In this document: one piece after another, positions 8,521 through 18,017 of the stretch
Layout of the letters: each line of letters opens with the position of its first letter
How positions within the stretch are numbered: the first letter of the stretch is position 1
Source of the DNA: Bacteroidota bacterium
Lineage (GTDB): Bacteria; Bacteroidota; Bacteroidia; NS11-12g; UBA955
Direction of reading: 5' to 3'
Assembly: GCA_027621365.1 (NCBI GenBank)
Contig: JAQCBH010000010.1
Span: forward strand, 23,387-87,386
DNA: 64,000 nt
The notes under the pieces: generated by a model
Database searches by the model: none
What the model saw: only the letters and a program-made list of their open reading frames with translations
What the model was told of the DNA's origin: nothing
Position numbers and translations under genes: made by a program

Positions 8521-9237
8521 TTATTTAATTCCTAGTTCGTTGGCGTAAGCCATGATTTCTTCTAAAGTGCGCTTGTCTTCCTTCATGGAAAACTTGGCTT
8601 TCATGATGATTTGTTCGCACTTTGATTTCCACGTAGGGGCAAGATCATTGTGTGATTTGTTCTCAGGCTGGTTTTTGGTCATAAAATTCCCTTTTTGTTT
8701 CGCGTTGGGAATAGCCAAAGACAAAAACTCCAAAATGTCATCTTTGGTGTTTGGGATGGGAAATCCAGAAATAATCGACTTCTTTTTCTCTGTGATCTTA
8801 TCCCCACCCAAAGCTTGGTTCATCATTGAGCCATAGACGCTGAGAATGTTGGTGCTAGCTTCTTTGCGTTCAGCCTCGCATGCGTTGAGCATTTCGAACA
8901 ACTTTCCAATAGAAACATTGGCTCCAATGTTGCTAAACTCATGGCCACAATCGGGGCATTTGGTTTGAAAAGATTGTGCAATAGCACCACAACCCGGACA
9001 CTTTTTTACATCGCCAAACTTGTCTGATTTTGGCGCAGATGTTGCCGCCGCGGCAGCATCGGCTTTTTTCATGTCTGCCTGTTTTTCGAAAAGCTTAGCA
9101 TCCAAAACCATTTCGAATTCATCCAAATCAATTCCTGCATCTTCTGCTTTTTTATACAGGATCTGTTTTTCCTTCTCTGTCAACTCACCATCAGCGAGTG
9201 CGAGTTCAATGAGTTTTTCTATTCTCTCGTCGTACAT
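8521..9237 (-). CDS. TerB-like N-terminal domain plus zinc ribbon protein
   Basis: 238 residues. The first 50 residues (IEKLIELALADGELTEKEKQIL) resemble the metal-binding helical TerB/DjlA-N domain. After an alanine-rich linker a zinc ribbon with two CPxCG knuckles (CPGCGAI near residue 80, CPDCGHEF near 95) is followed by a helical C-terminal region rich in lysine. First gene of the operon with the SPFH and PH-domain genes. A regulatory or sensor function for the scaffold is plausible but unproven. A one-mismatch -7 box (TATATTGG) lies at 9253-9260. Confidence 0.85.
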   Translation of the reverse strand: MYDERIEKLIELALADGELTEKEKQILYKKAEDAGIDLDEFEMVLDAKLFEKQADMKKADAAAAATSAPKSDKFGDVKKCPGCGAIAQSFQTKCPDCGHEFSNIGANVSIGKLFEMLNACEAERKEASTNILSVYGSMMNQALGGDKITEKKKSIISGFPIPNTKDDILEFLSLAIPNAKQKGNFMTKNQPENKSHNDLAPTWKSKCEQIIMKAKFSMKEDKRTLEEIMAYANELGIK

Positions 9238-9328
9238 AATTTGTGATTAGTTCCAATATACAGTTTTTGTTTTAAATCATGCGTTTGTTTGGGTCAACGC
9301 TTATTGAATGACTTGTGTTTTTTGTGGT

Positions 9329-11653
9329 TTAAAGAGTCTTCAACACCGCCATCAATGCTTCTGGGTCTTTTGATGCCCCTTTGATGGCTTTTTTGTTTTC
9401 TTTGGTTAGTGGTTTGGAAAGGACCGATTGTAGGAGTACAAAAGGCTCCATTGCGGCGGTTAGATTGGTTGTGGCTGTTGCAATTTCTGCTTGGTATGCC
9501 GAGAGTGTTGTAGCGCTAGAGGGAGTAGAGTCAAGTTCTTTGAATTTAGCGGCCAACGTTTTGTCGAACAAAGAGAAGCATGATGCAAATTCCTTCACTC
9601 CCGCAGCTTCGGCCAGAGCTAAGGTTGATGCCTTAACTGAGTCGAGGCGGACTCGCTCTTCTTTGATTTTTTTAATGGCTTTGTTTGTGTTGTTAACCGA
9701 ATTGTTAGCATCTATCCATTTTTCAGTTAATATATTTATAGCGTTTTCAAATGAAACTAACGACGTATTTAATGTGTCTTCTGTTTCAGTGATTGACATA
9801 ACAGAAGATGTAAGGTTTAATGATAACGTGTGTCCTGACTTATAGAGCGCATTTTTCTCTGCAGATTGTGCTTCTTTGGATTTTAAATTGGTTGTTATCA
9901 ACTCAAGCTCCAAGTTTTGTAGTTCTTTTGTTTTTGCTAGCAAAAGTTCTAATTTTTCTAAAGATTTCAGGTAGGTCTCTGTTGTTGTTTTTAGGCTATC
10001 TGTTAAGTAAAAGGGTATATCGCACCTTGAACAACCGTACACCGATTTGGCCACCTCTCCGAAAACATTATATGCTGAAAGCACTTGTGATTTAGTTACA
10101 GAACTTTTTTTAGTTGATTTTATGAGCAAGATTAAAGAGTCATAGACCATTTCTTCTTTTTGCAATGTTGTTAGACACAGTTTTGAGACTAAGTTGTTTT
10201 GATAAGCTGGGTTTTTGCTTGAGGTAGGAGTAAATGGATAATAAGTAAAATATTCGTAACCATATCTCAAGTAAAACCTGTTAGACTTTTTTGCCAACTC
10301 ATCTTTTACAGATTGGGATGTATAGATGGAGTTAGCTAGAAGTGCATACGCAGGAGTGGCCGCATTTAAACGGGTTGTATAAAAATCTCTATTGGGCAAC
10401 TTGAATTCTTCTGTAGTTACGTAGTACACCTCTTTATTACCTGTTTTAAATATTTTGTCTGCGGGGTAAATTTTGTCATTTGATAAAGAATTACCGCCGT
10501 TAAGAGAATTGTATACGTTTGCTGCGTGTTTAAGGCTGGTATCCAACTGGGCAGAAATTGTTATGTAGTCGGATTTTGCTGATTCAAAAAGAGTCTCTAT
10601 TGAATCTTTTAATTCGTTGATTCTGTTGCGCTCACTGGGCTTAACCTTGTCCATATCAATTTCATTCAATTCTTTTAAGACCTTGAAAATATCCTCACTT
10701 TCATGTACGGTGTTTAAATATGGAGCATAGCTGTAGGATGACCGATAATCACTAATAAAATTTACACAACCACCCCAATCAGAGTTACTCTGATTGCTTA
10801 GGTCGCCTTCTAGTTTATTTGTTAGGTTTCCATCTTCATAGAAATTAAGAATTTTCTGAATAATTCTGTAGGTTGTATATCCGGAGTTTTCATCACAAAG
10901 TTTGTTGACTTCGAAGTCGTTTTGTAATTGGACTTCTGCTGATTGAGATATAAATGGTTCGAAATCATTATATGTGTTGATGTAGTTTTTGCTTTTATCT
11001 AATAATTGACCATCTTCATCTCTAAAACTTCGGGATATTAAATAGGTGTTTTTGTAAACATGAGTTTCGTAAATGTCTTCGCTAGGTTTTCTTATTGTCC
11101 ACGTTCCAGTACAATAAGAATCATCTGTGTACTGCCCTTTAATTTCAAGGTCGTCTTCTTTGACATAGGCAGAGCCAACCAATTTGCCATTGTTGAAATT
11201 AACCTTTACGGTTAAATTGACGTTTTTGCTGAACAATGGCTCATTGCCACCCCATCTGTTTTTTGCGGTAGTTTTAAAGTTTTTAATGATCGAAAATGCC
11301 CCGTGATACAATCCGTCTTTGTAGTTAACTGTTATGACCTCTGATCCGTTCACCGTTACATACAGGGGCTCGCTTCCAATATATCGAGTCGTTTTGGCGT
11401 TTGACGCTGTTGTTTTGAATACCCAATTGCCATTGCGTTTTCCGTGGGTAAAACTCCCAGTTATGGTGAAGCCACTACCGGTTTTATAATTAAAGGAGCC
11501 GTGTTTAACGTAATTTTGAGTTTCTGGATCAATGTAATACGAATAAGTAGCTGTTCCGTTAGCATAATCACCTTTAAACTGTTTCGTAGTTTGTGCGTTT
11601 ACAGCCGCCCATGTGGCCAGGGCGCAAACACCCAAAGCAAGTAATTTCTTCAT
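9329..11653 (-). CDS. Exported protein with N-terminal MORN-like repeats
   Basis: 774 residues. A signal peptide is cleaved after VNA near residue 20. Residues 25-230 contain repeated short beta-strand motifs such as HGSFNYKTGSGF, GSFTHGKRNGNWVFK and KDGLYHGAF, which resemble MORN/YwqK-type repeats. The rest is helical, Ser/Thr/Leu/Lys-rich, with probable coiled coil near residues 560-690. The gene is clearly more AT-rich than its neighbours, especially the middle third (about 9,700-11,000), which hints at relaxed selection or foreign origin. No operon partner. Function unknown. Confidence 0.85.
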   Translation of the reverse strand: MKKLLALGVCALATWAAVNAQTTKQFKGDYANGTATYSYYIDPETQNYVKHGSFNYKTGSGFTITGSFTHGKRNGNWVFKTTASNAKTTRYIGSEPLYVTVNGSEVITVNYKDGLYHGAFSIIKNFKTTAKNRWGGNEPLFSKNVNLTVKVNFNNGKLVGSAYVKEDDLEIKGQYTDDSYCTGTWTIRKPSEDIYETHVYKNTYLISRSFRDEDGQLLDKSKNYINTYNDFEPFISQSAEVQLQNDFEVNKLCDENSGYTTYRIIQKILNFYEDGNLTNKLEGDLSNQSNSDWGGCVNFISDYRSSYSYAPYLNTVHESEDIFKVLKELNEIDMDKVKPSERNRINELKDSIETLFESAKSDYITISAQLDTSLKHAANVYNSLNGGNSLSNDKIYPADKIFKTGNKEVYYVTTEEFKLPNRDFYTTRLNAATPAYALLANSIYTSQSVKDELAKKSNRFYLRYGYEYFTYYPFTPTSSKNPAYQNNLVSKLCLTTLQKEEMVYDSLILLIKSTKKSSVTKSQVLSAYNVFGEVAKSVYGCSRCDIPFYLTDSLKTTTETYLKSLEKLELLLAKTKELQNLELELITTNLKSKEAQSAEKNALYKSGHTLSLNLTSSVMSITETEDTLNTSLVSFENAINILTEKWIDANNSVNNTNKAIKKIKEERVRLDSVKASTLALAEAAGVKEFASCFSLFDKTLAAKFKELDSTPSSATTLSAYQAEIATATTNLTAAMEPFVLLQSVLSKPLTKENKKAIKGASKDPEALMAVLKTL

Positions 11654-11728
11654 TCCCGCATATTAACCCTTAATGGTCACAAATGTGAGGCGATTGCTTA
11701 AATGAAGTTATTTGAATTCACTGATTGC

Positions 11729-12655
11729 TCAGTGGTTTTGCAAGAAATCTTGGTAAGCCAAGGCAACTCCTTCCTCTAGGGCAATGCTGGGTTTCCAGCC
11801 GGCGGCGAACAAACGAGAGGAATCCATCAACTTGCGAGGAGTGCCATTGGGCTTGCTGCTGTCGTATTCGATTTTGCCGTCAAAGCCCACCACTTTGGCT
11901 ACCGTAGCGGCTAGGTCGGCAATGCTGATGTCGCTGCCGTAGCCTACGTTCACAAACTCCTTTTCGTTGTAGTGTAGCATCAAGTGCACCAAGGCCGAAG
12001 CCAGGTCATCGGCGTACAAGAACTCACGCAAGGGGCTTCCGTCTCCCCAAACGGTGACTGATTCAGCGTGGCTGGATTTGGCCTCGTGAAACTTGCGTAT
12101 CAACGCCGGCAGCACGTGGCTGTTTTCGGGGTGGTAATTGTCATTGGGCCCATACATGTTGGTGGGCATGGCCGAAATGAAGTTGCAGCCGTACTGGTCG
12201 CGGTAGGCCTCACACATCTTGATGCCGGTGATTTTGGCGATGGCGTAGGGCTCGTTGGTGGGTTCTAAATATCCGCTGAGCAAATATTCTTCCTTCAGAG
12301 GCTGAGGGGCCAACTTGGGGTAGATGCAGGAAGAGCCTAAAAACAGGAGCTTAGTCACTCCAGACACGTAGGCCCCGTGAATCAAGTTGTTCTGAATCTG
12401 CAAGTTGTCGTAAAGGAATTCGGCGCGGTAGGTGTTGTTGGCCAATATTCCTCCCACCTTAGCCGCGGCTACGAATACGTAATCGGGACGCTCTTCTTCG
12501 TAAAAGGCATGTACGGCAGCTTGGCTGCGCAGGTCGAGCTCAGAAGAGGTTTTGAGCAGCAGGTTTTCGTACCCTTGCTTGATCAACTCGCGCACGATGG
12601 CCGAACCCACCATGCCGCGGTGACCCGCCACGTATATTTTGGCCGATTTTTCCAC
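11729..12655 (-). CDS. fcl: GDP-L-fucose synthase
   Basis: 308 residues. Converts GDP-4-keto-6-deoxymannose to GDP-L-fucose (epimerase-reductase, NADPH-dependent). The Rossmann motif [10 protein letters not shown] is at residues 12-21, the catalytic YAIAKITG (YxxxK) near residue 137, and [21 protein letters not shown] is the characteristic substrate-binding segment. Start is a GTG (complement at 12653-12655) directly abutting the gmd stop codon with zero spacing, so translation is probably coupled. Provides fucose for surface glycans with Gmd. Confidence 0.96.
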   Translation of the reverse strand: MEKSAKIYVAGHRGMVGSAIVRELIKQGYENLLLKTSSELDLRSQAAVHAFYEEERPDYVFVAAAKVGGILANNTYRAEFLYDNLQIQNNLIHGAYVSGVTKLLFLGSSCIYPKLAPQPLKEEYLLSGYLEPTNEPYAIAKITGIKMCEAYRDQYGCNFISAMPTNMYGPNDNYHPENSHVLPALIRKFHEAKSSHAESVTVWGDGSPLREFLYADDLASALVHLMLHYNEKEFVNVGYGSDISIADLAATVAKVVGFDGKIEYDSSKPNGTPRKLMDSSRLFAAGWKPSIALEEGVALAYQDFLQNH

Positions 12656-13792
12656 TTATTCGAAGTAGTTGTGGGGCTTGTAGCCGCCTTCTTTTAAGTA
12701 GCGATCTTTTTGCATCAGCTTGATGTCAGACTTCATCATGTCTTCTACCAACATGGGCAAAGTGTATTTGGGTGTCCAGCCCAACTTGGTGCGGGCTTTG
12801 GTCGCGTCTCCAATCAGCAACTCTACCTCAGTGGGTCGGAAATAGCGAGGATCAACGTGCACCAATTCTTGCCCTTCTTGCAAGGCGCAAGCTTGGCCAC
12901 AAGTTTCTTCAAAGCGTTTGTTGTCGATGCTTTGCACGTAGCCGATTTCCTCTACCCCTTCGCCTTTGAAGGCCATGCTCACGCCCAATTCAGCGAATGC
13001 CATGCGCACAAACTCGCGAATCTCGGTGGTGATGCCCGTGGCGATCACAAAGTCTTCTGCCTGTTCTTGTTGCAACATCAAGTACATGGCCTCAATGTAG
13101 TCCTTGGCATGGCCCCAGTCGCGCTTGGCGTTGAGGTTGCCCAGGTACAATTTGTCTTGCAGCCCCAGGGCAATTTTGGCCACCGCACGGGTGATTTTGC
13201 GCGTCACAAAGGTTTCGCCGCGCAAGGGGCTTTCGTGGTTGAAGAGAATGCCGTTGCAGGCGTACATACCATAGGCCTCACGGTAGTTGACCGTAATCCA
13301 GTATCCGTATAACTTGGCCACCGCATAGGGAGAACGGGGGTAAAAAGGCGTGGTCTCGCTTTGGGGAACCGCCTGTACCAAACCGTACAACTCAGAGGTA
13401 GAGGCTTGGTAAATGCGGGTCTTTTTTTCCAAACCCAAAATGCGAATCGCCTCTAACAATCGCAAGGTGCCGATGCCGTCGGCGTTGGCAGTATACTCGG
13501 GCGTATCAAAGCTCACGTGCACATGGCTCATAGCCCCCAGGTTGTAAATCTCATCGGGCTGCACATCTTGAATAATGCGAATCAAATTGGTCGAATCGCT
13601 CAGGTCGCCGTAGTGCAACTTGAATTTGCGGCCGTCGACGTGTGGATCTTCGTACAAATGATCGATGCGATCGGTGTTGAAGAGCGAGCTTCGGCGTTTG
13701 ATGCCGTGTACTTCGTAACCCTTTTTCAGAAGAAATTCAGCCAAATATGCTCCGTCTTGGCCTGTGATTCCGGTGATGAGTGCAACCTTCAT
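12656..13792 (-). CDS. gmd: GDP-mannose 4,6-dehydratase
   Basis: 378 residues from ATG 13792. Converts GDP-mannose to GDP-4-keto-6-deoxymannose, the first committed step to GDP-L-fucose. Visible: Rossmann motif [15 protein letters not shown] at residues 8-22, QASTSELYG with the catalytic Ser/Thr, [15 protein letters not shown] (YxxxK), [18 protein letters not shown] typical of Gmd, and [15 protein letters not shown]. An in-frame upstream region exists but the ATG at 13792 gives the standard family N-terminus and follows a TAACTTTG box. First gene of gmd-fcl, divergent from the deacetylase at 13821 with only 28 bases between. Confidence 0.97.
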   Translation of the reverse strand: MKVALITGITGQDGAYLAEFLLKKGYEVHGIKRRSSLFNTDRIDHLYEDPHVDGRKFKLHYGDLSDSTNLIRIIQDVQPDEIYNLGAMSHVHVSFDTPEYTANADGIGTLRLLEAIRILGLEKKTRIYQASTSELYGLVQAVPQSETTPFYPRSPYAVAKLYGYWITVNYREAYGMYACNGILFNHESPLRGETFVTRKITRAVAKIALGLQDKLYLGNLNAKRDWGHAKDYIEAMYLMLQQEQAEDFVIATGITTEIREFVRMAFAELGVSMAFKGEGVEEIGYVQSIDNKRFEETCGQACALQEGQELVHVDPRYFRPTEVELLIGDATKARTKLGWTPKYTLPMLVEDMMKSDIKLMQKDRYLKEGGYKPHNYFE

Positions 13793-13801
13793 TATTTTGC
13801 A

Positions 13802-13809
13802 CAAAGTTA
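13802..13809 (-). promoter_or_regulatory. -7 element for gmd-fcl
   Basis: TAACTTTG on the minus strand, nine bases before the gmd ATG. Confidence 0.6.
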
Positions 13810-13820
13810 GCCAATTTTCC

Positions 13821-15074
13821 ATGCTCCTTGTTTTCGCTCACCAAGACAGTCCCCGCCTGCGCTATGTTCTATCAGAAGTATTTGGCAGACGATTGGGTTT
13901 GAGGGTTTCGATTGAGACCAATTTGTCGGTGTTTGAAGCCTCTCTAGAGCCAAGGAAGTTGGCCTATTCTTTTGAACCCGTTTTGGGTTCGGTGTGGATT
14001 TGTCCTTGTGGTTTGTTGTCTGAAGGAGCCACCCTGGTACCCAAGATTCAGGTTACAAACGGATTGACAGTGTTGTATCCTGGTCCAGGTGACTTGGGTT
14101 ATGACGCACTTGCTATGGCTTTTTGGAGCCTATCGCGAATGGAGGAGTACGGTGTGGTTTCGCGTGATTCGTTCGGCCGCTTCGCGGCCGCCAGCTCTCT
14201 TTTCTACCGAAGCGGCTGCCTGGAAGAACCCGTCTTGGATGCCAGCCTAGCCCTCCTTTACGAGGCCTTGGGGCTCACCGCCCCTGCGGCCGTCACCACC
14301 CAACCCAGCATCGACATCGACATCGCCTATCAGTTCAAGGGCAGGGGTGTGGGCCGCGCCTGCGGCGCGGCCATCAAACAACTCCAATTCACCCAAAGGC
14401 GAATTAAAGCCCTCTTGGGTGGTCCCGATGCTCACGACCCCCAAACTACCGTCCAGCCCACCCTAAAAGAGCACCCTAAAACCCGGGTCTTTTTACTGGC
14501 CAACAAACGTCCCAACGCTTTCAACAAGCAGGTGCGCCGTCAGTTCAAGCCCTTCCAACAAGCGGTAAAAGACATGGCCCAAACTGGGCTTTTGGGCCTT
14601 CATCCCTCGGTGCAAAAACGCCGAGTGGAAAGCCATTGGGCCGACGAAAAAGCTTGGATCGAGCAGACCGGCGAGCGCGAGCTGACTCATAGCCGCCAAC
14701 ACTACATTCACCTTTCCTTTCCAAACACCTATCGCCAGCTCATTCAGCTTGGAATCAAGCACGATTACAGCATGGGTTACCCCGAGACCCCTGGTTTTCG
14801 AGCCGGAACAGCTCACCCCTTTGCCTGGTACGACTTAGAAAACGAAGCGGTGACCGAGCTCATTGTTCACCCCTTCTGCTTGATGGATGTCACTTGTAAG
14901 GGCTACCAAAAACTCTCGGTAGAAGGCAGCATCGAATTGGGAGAACTCCTCAAATCGCGGGTTCGAGCCACGGGCGGTGAATTTGGTTTTATCTTCCACA
15001 ACGAATCCCTGAGTGACTCCGGCCCCTGGAAAGGCTGGCGCCGCGTTTTCGAATCTTGGGCCCATGACGGCTAA
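13821..15074 (+). CDS. Polysaccharide deacetylase family protein (DUF7033-like N-terminus)
   Basis: 417 residues from ATG 13821 ([13 protein letters not shown]). The fold assignment is from the order of motifs: [14 protein letters not shown] in the middle (the Asp-Asp metal site of NodB-type deacetylases, here SxDxD), [10 protein letters not shown], and a C-terminal [13 protein letters not shown] in place of the usual HxxxxH/leaving strand. Such Bacteroidetes proteins have an N-terminal DUF7033 domain and are thought to trim N-acetyl groups from surface glycans. It overlaps the acyltransferase gene by 11 bases and lies next to gmd-fcl, in keeping with a glycan role. No signal peptide. Confidence 0.82.
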   Translation: MLLVFAHQDSPRLRYVLSEVFGRRLGLRVSIETNLSVFEASLEPRKLAYSFEPVLGSVWICPCGLLSEGATLVPKIQVTNGLTVLYPGPGDLGYDALAMAFWSLSRMEEYGVVSRDSFGRFAAASSLFYRSGCLEEPVLDASLALLYEALGLTAPAAVTTQPSIDIDIAYQFKGRGVGRACGAAIKQLQFTQRRIKALLGGPDAHDPQTTVQPTLKEHPKTRVFLLANKRPNAFNKQVRRQFKPFQQAVKDMAQTGLLGLHPSVQKRRVESHWADEKAWIEQTGERELTHSRQHYIHLSFPNTYRQLIQLGIKHDYSMGYPETPGFRAGTAHPFAWYDLENEAVTELIVHPFCLMDVTCKGYQKLSVEGSIELGELLKSRVRATGGEFGFIFHNESLSDSGPWKGWRRVFESWAHDG

Positions 15075-15942
15075 TCGCTTCATATATCGCTCCCGCAAGC
15101 AGCTCGAATTAGAGCGCTACAACGCCTGTCTGGAAGAGGCTGCCAAAGCCGGCGGTTTTGCTACCATTTATGCCCACTCTAACTATTTAGACGCTCTTTG
15201 TGCTGGGAATTGGGGAGCCTTGGTGGCGGGTGATTACGATCAGGTATTTCCTTTGCCGTTGAAGCGTTTTCTGGGCCTTCCTTATGCCGTTCAGCCTCCC
15301 TTTTGCCAACAACTGGGTTTGATGGGCGGGCCTGGACCATTGAGCGAAAAAGACGCCATAAACGCCATTCCCTCTTTCTTGATTCGGGTTCGATTGTGGG
15401 CAAACTCCGAGCATGCTCAGGCAGAAGAAGGCAGCCGCGTGAACTTTGTCATTCCTGTCGAAGAGAACCGCCTAGAAAACCTCGACAAAGACGCCCGAAA
15501 GAACATCCAAAAGGCGCGCGACAAAGGTTGCGTCATTCGACCCATGGTCAACCTCAACATGGGCATTGAAACCTACCGAAAGGCTTGGGGCGAGTTGAAC
15601 GAAAACCTCAGCGACGACGATTACAACCGCTTTTTACAGGCCTGCAAGAACTTGCAAGCCATCGATCGTTTGCACGCCATCAAAGCCATGAGCGCCGAGG
15701 GAGAATTGCTGGCAACGGCCATTTTCCTCAAGGGCTATGGGCGGCTTCACTACGTATGCGCCGCCCCCACCGACGCTGGCCGGCCCATGGGAATCATGCA
15801 CTTAGTCATCGCTGATACCCTGGAGCAATTCCCCGGTTGGGAACTCGATCTAGAGGGGTCCAGCATCGATTCGGTGGCCAGTTTTTACATAAAATTCAAG
15901 CCGGAGAACCACCCCTTTCATTTTATCAAGAGAGGCCTCTAG
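15064..15942 (+). CDS. GNAT/FemAB-type acyltransferase
   Basis: 292 residues from ATG 15064, overlapping the deacetylase stop by 11 bases. The protein has the pattern of the Bacteroidetes GNAT family found beside polysaccharide deacetylases: an N-terminal domain with IYAHSNYLDALC and LPLKRFLGLPYAVQPPFCQQLG, and a C-terminal acyl-CoA-binding-like domain with ATAIFLKGYGRLHYVCAA and a closing GSSIDSVASFYIKFKPEN. It probably transfers an acyl or aminoacyl group to a surface polymer. A small hairpin (TAGCC-TTTTT-GGCTA) follows the stop. Confidence 0.82.
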   Translation: MTANRFIYRSRKQLELERYNACLEEAAKAGGFATIYAHSNYLDALCAGNWGALVAGDYDQVFPLPLKRFLGLPYAVQPPFCQQLGLMGGPGPLSEKDAINAIPSFLIRVRLWANSEHAQAEEGSRVNFVIPVEENRLENLDKDARKNIQKARDKGCVIRPMVNLNMGIETYRKAWGELNENLSDDDYNRFLQACKNLQAIDRLHAIKAMSAEGELLATAIFLKGYGRLHYVCAAPTDAGRPMGIMHLVIADTLEQFPGWELDLEGSSIDSVASFYIKFKPENHPFHFIKRGL

Positions 15943-15957
15943 CCTTTTTGGCTAACC

Positions 15958-15965
15958 TATATTTG
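15958..15965 (+). promoter_or_regulatory. -7 element for menA
   Basis: TATATTTG, exactly four bases before the ATG at 15970. Confidence 0.65.
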
Positions 15966-15969
15966 AAGC

Positions 15970-16956
15970 ATGAACGCTTGGATCCAAGCCGCCCGTTTGC
16001 GAACCCTTCCTTTGGCCCTTTCGGGCATCGGTTTGGGCTCAGCTTATGCGTATTTGTTGGGCCTTTTCCAACTGGAAATCATGGCTTGGGCTTTGCTTAC
16101 GGCTACGCTTTTGCAAGTGTTGTCCAACTTCGCCAACGATTACGGAGATTTCGCCAAAGGCACCGACCAAGGACGAAACGACCGCAGTTTGGCTAGCGGA
16201 AGTTTGTCGCCTGCAGCCATGAAGCGTGCCCTATTCATCACGGCCTTGTTGGCCCTTGTGAGCGGTCTTGTGCTTTTGTTCCGCTCACAAGTTTTGGGCC
16301 TCATTCAAATGCATCATTTGTACCTATTGCTGGGCTTGGGCCTTGCGGCCATTGCGGCGGCGATTTTGTACACCGTGGGCACCTCTGCCTACGGCTACAA
16401 AGGCCTTGGCGACTTGTTTGTCTTTGTCTTTTTCGGGGCTGTCCCCGTCTTGGGTACTGTGCTGCTCATGGGGGGCGACCCTTACTTGCCTTACCCACCC
16501 AAATGGTTCACCACGGCTCTTTACCCGGCCATTGCCATGGGTTGTTTTTCGGTGGCCGTTTTGAACGTGAACAACTACCGCGATTTGGATAGCGATGCCG
16601 CCGCTGACAAACGCACCTTGGCGGTTCGATTGGGCGCTTCCAAAACCTTACATTACCACCGCATTCTCTTGATTTTGGGATGGATTTGCCTGGCCTATTC
16701 CTTTCACGAGCAGATGCGCGAATTCTTCCAAATTCCCGCCTTGGGAAGCGGCGAATCAGCCCTGGTTTTCGGTCTGTTTGTACCTATTGCCTTGCTTTTG
16801 GCCCAGCATTTTTCAGCGGTCAAGCGCTGCCAACCCGGCGATCGTGAAGCCTTAAATGCCCAATTGAAAAAACTGGCCATCAGCACTTTGCTGGCGGTCA
16901 TTCTCTACAGCCTATTGGCTCTTTACGTTCGCGAAGCCCTAGCCTCTCCCTTTTGA
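15970..16956 (+). CDS. menA: 1,4-dihydroxy-2-naphthoate polyprenyltransferase
   Basis: 328 residues, an integral membrane UbiA-family prenyltransferase with about nine hydrophobic segments. It attaches the polyprenyl chain to DHNA in menaquinone synthesis. The first Asp-rich site is NFANDYGDFAKGTDQGR near residue 55-70 and the second is NNYRDLDSDAAADKRTLAVR near residue 200. Promoter TATATTTG four bases upstream. Its stop TGA overlaps the menC ATG by one base (TGATG), so menA-menC-methyltransferase form one transcription unit. Confidence 0.95.
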   Translation: MNAWIQAARLRTLPLALSGIGLGSAYAYLLGLFQLEIMAWALLTATLLQVLSNFANDYGDFAKGTDQGRNDRSLASGSLSPAAMKRALFITALLALVSGLVLLFRSQVLGLIQMHHLYLLLGLGLAAIAAAILYTVGTSAYGYKGLGDLFVFVFFGAVPVLGTVLLMGGDPYLPYPPKWFTTALYPAIAMGCFSVAVLNVNNYRDLDSDAAADKRTLAVRLGASKTLHYHRILLILGWICLAYSFHEQMREFFQIPALGSGESALVFGLFVPIALLLAQHFSAVKRCQPGDREALNAQLKKLAISTLLAVILYSLLALYVREALASPF

Positions 16957-18017
16957 TGTTCACCCTCGACATATTGCCCCACACCTTGAAGTTCATCAAG
17001 CCGGCCAAAACTAGCCGTGGGGAGTATGCCGAGAAGACCGCTTGGATTTTGGTCTTGCGCGACGAAAAAGGCGCATTTGGTTTGGGCGAAGCCTCGCCCT
17101 TGCACGATTTGAGCGTTGACGGCAAGGCCGACTACGAGGCCATTGTTCGAGCGTTGGGCCCTCTGAGTCAAGGCGATCTACTTGACTTGCTCGATCGCTG
17201 GGCCCCTGGCGGTCCCGAAGCTTTGCCGGCCCTTCGTTTTGCCCTGCACTGTGCCATGCGCCACTACAAATCGTTCGACGACACCCTGGGCTACGCGGGT
17301 TCCTTTTCAAAAGGCGACAGCGCGATAGCCATCAATGGCTTGGTCTGGATGAACGAGCTGGATGCCATGTGGGAAGAGGCCGAGGCCAAGTTTCGCAGCC
17401 GATATTCATGCCTGAAATTCAAAATTGGCGCTCATGACTTTGACGCCGAATGCCGGTTATTAGAGCGTGCTCGTAAAATGGCCAATGCCTTTAAACTCGA
17501 AATTCGGGTAGATGCCAACGGTGCTTTCAACGGTTACGAGGCCCTTGAAAAATTGCGCGAGCTCTCGCGGTTTGAACTGCACAGCATCGAGCAACCCATT
17601 GCCGCCGGCCAAGGCGAAATGATGGCTGAACTCTGTGCCCAATCGCCCATAGACATCGCCTTAGACGAAGAGCTCATAGGGTTTCACCCACAAAAACATG
17701 GATTTTACTTTCAGCAAATTGGGGCCCAATACTTGATTCTCAAACCCACCTTGTTGGGCGGCTTGGACTTAGCCTCTGAATGGGTCAGCCTAGCCCGCAA
17801 AGAGGGCATGAAATGGTGGGCGACCTCAGCCCTAGAGGGCAACATTGGCCTGTCTGCCATTGCCCAGTGGGTGTCCAGTTACGATTTGGATTTGCCCCAA
17901 GGCCTGGGAACGGGATCCTTGTTTGTCGAGAATTTCCCGGCCCAAACTCGCCTAGAAGGCCCATCCATGCGTTTCAATCCCTTAGCGCCGCTCATCCCGC
18001 ACCCTGTAGCCCAATGA
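16956..18017 (+). CDS. menC: o-Succinylbenzoate synthase
   Basis: 353 residues, enolase superfamily. It dehydrates SHCHC to o-succinylbenzoate in menaquinone synthesis. The family's catalytic features are all visible in order: KFKIG (KxK base) near residue 150, RVDANGAF and IEQPI and IALDEEL supplying the three metal-binding acids, and LILKPTLLGG with the second lysine. Start ATG 16956 overlaps the menA stop. Its stop overlaps the next start as ATGA. The gene order menA-menC is common in Bacteroidota; menE and the rest of the pathway are not in the window. Confidence 0.95.
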   Translation: MFTLDILPHTLKFIKPAKTSRGEYAEKTAWILVLRDEKGAFGLGEASPLHDLSVDGKADYEAIVRALGPLSQGDLLDLLDRWAPGGPEALPALRFALHCAMRHYKSFDDTLGYAGSFSKGDSAIAINGLVWMNELDAMWEEAEAKFRSRYSCLKFKIGAHDFDAECRLLERARKMANAFKLEIRVDANGAFNGYEALEKLRELSRFELHSIEQPIAAGQGEMMAELCAQSPIDIALDEELIGFHPQKHGFYFQQIGAQYLILKPTLLGGLDLASEWVSLARKEGMKWWATSALEGNIGLSAIAQWVSSYDLDLPQGLGTGSLFVENFPAQTRLEGPSMRFNPLAPLIPHPVAQ

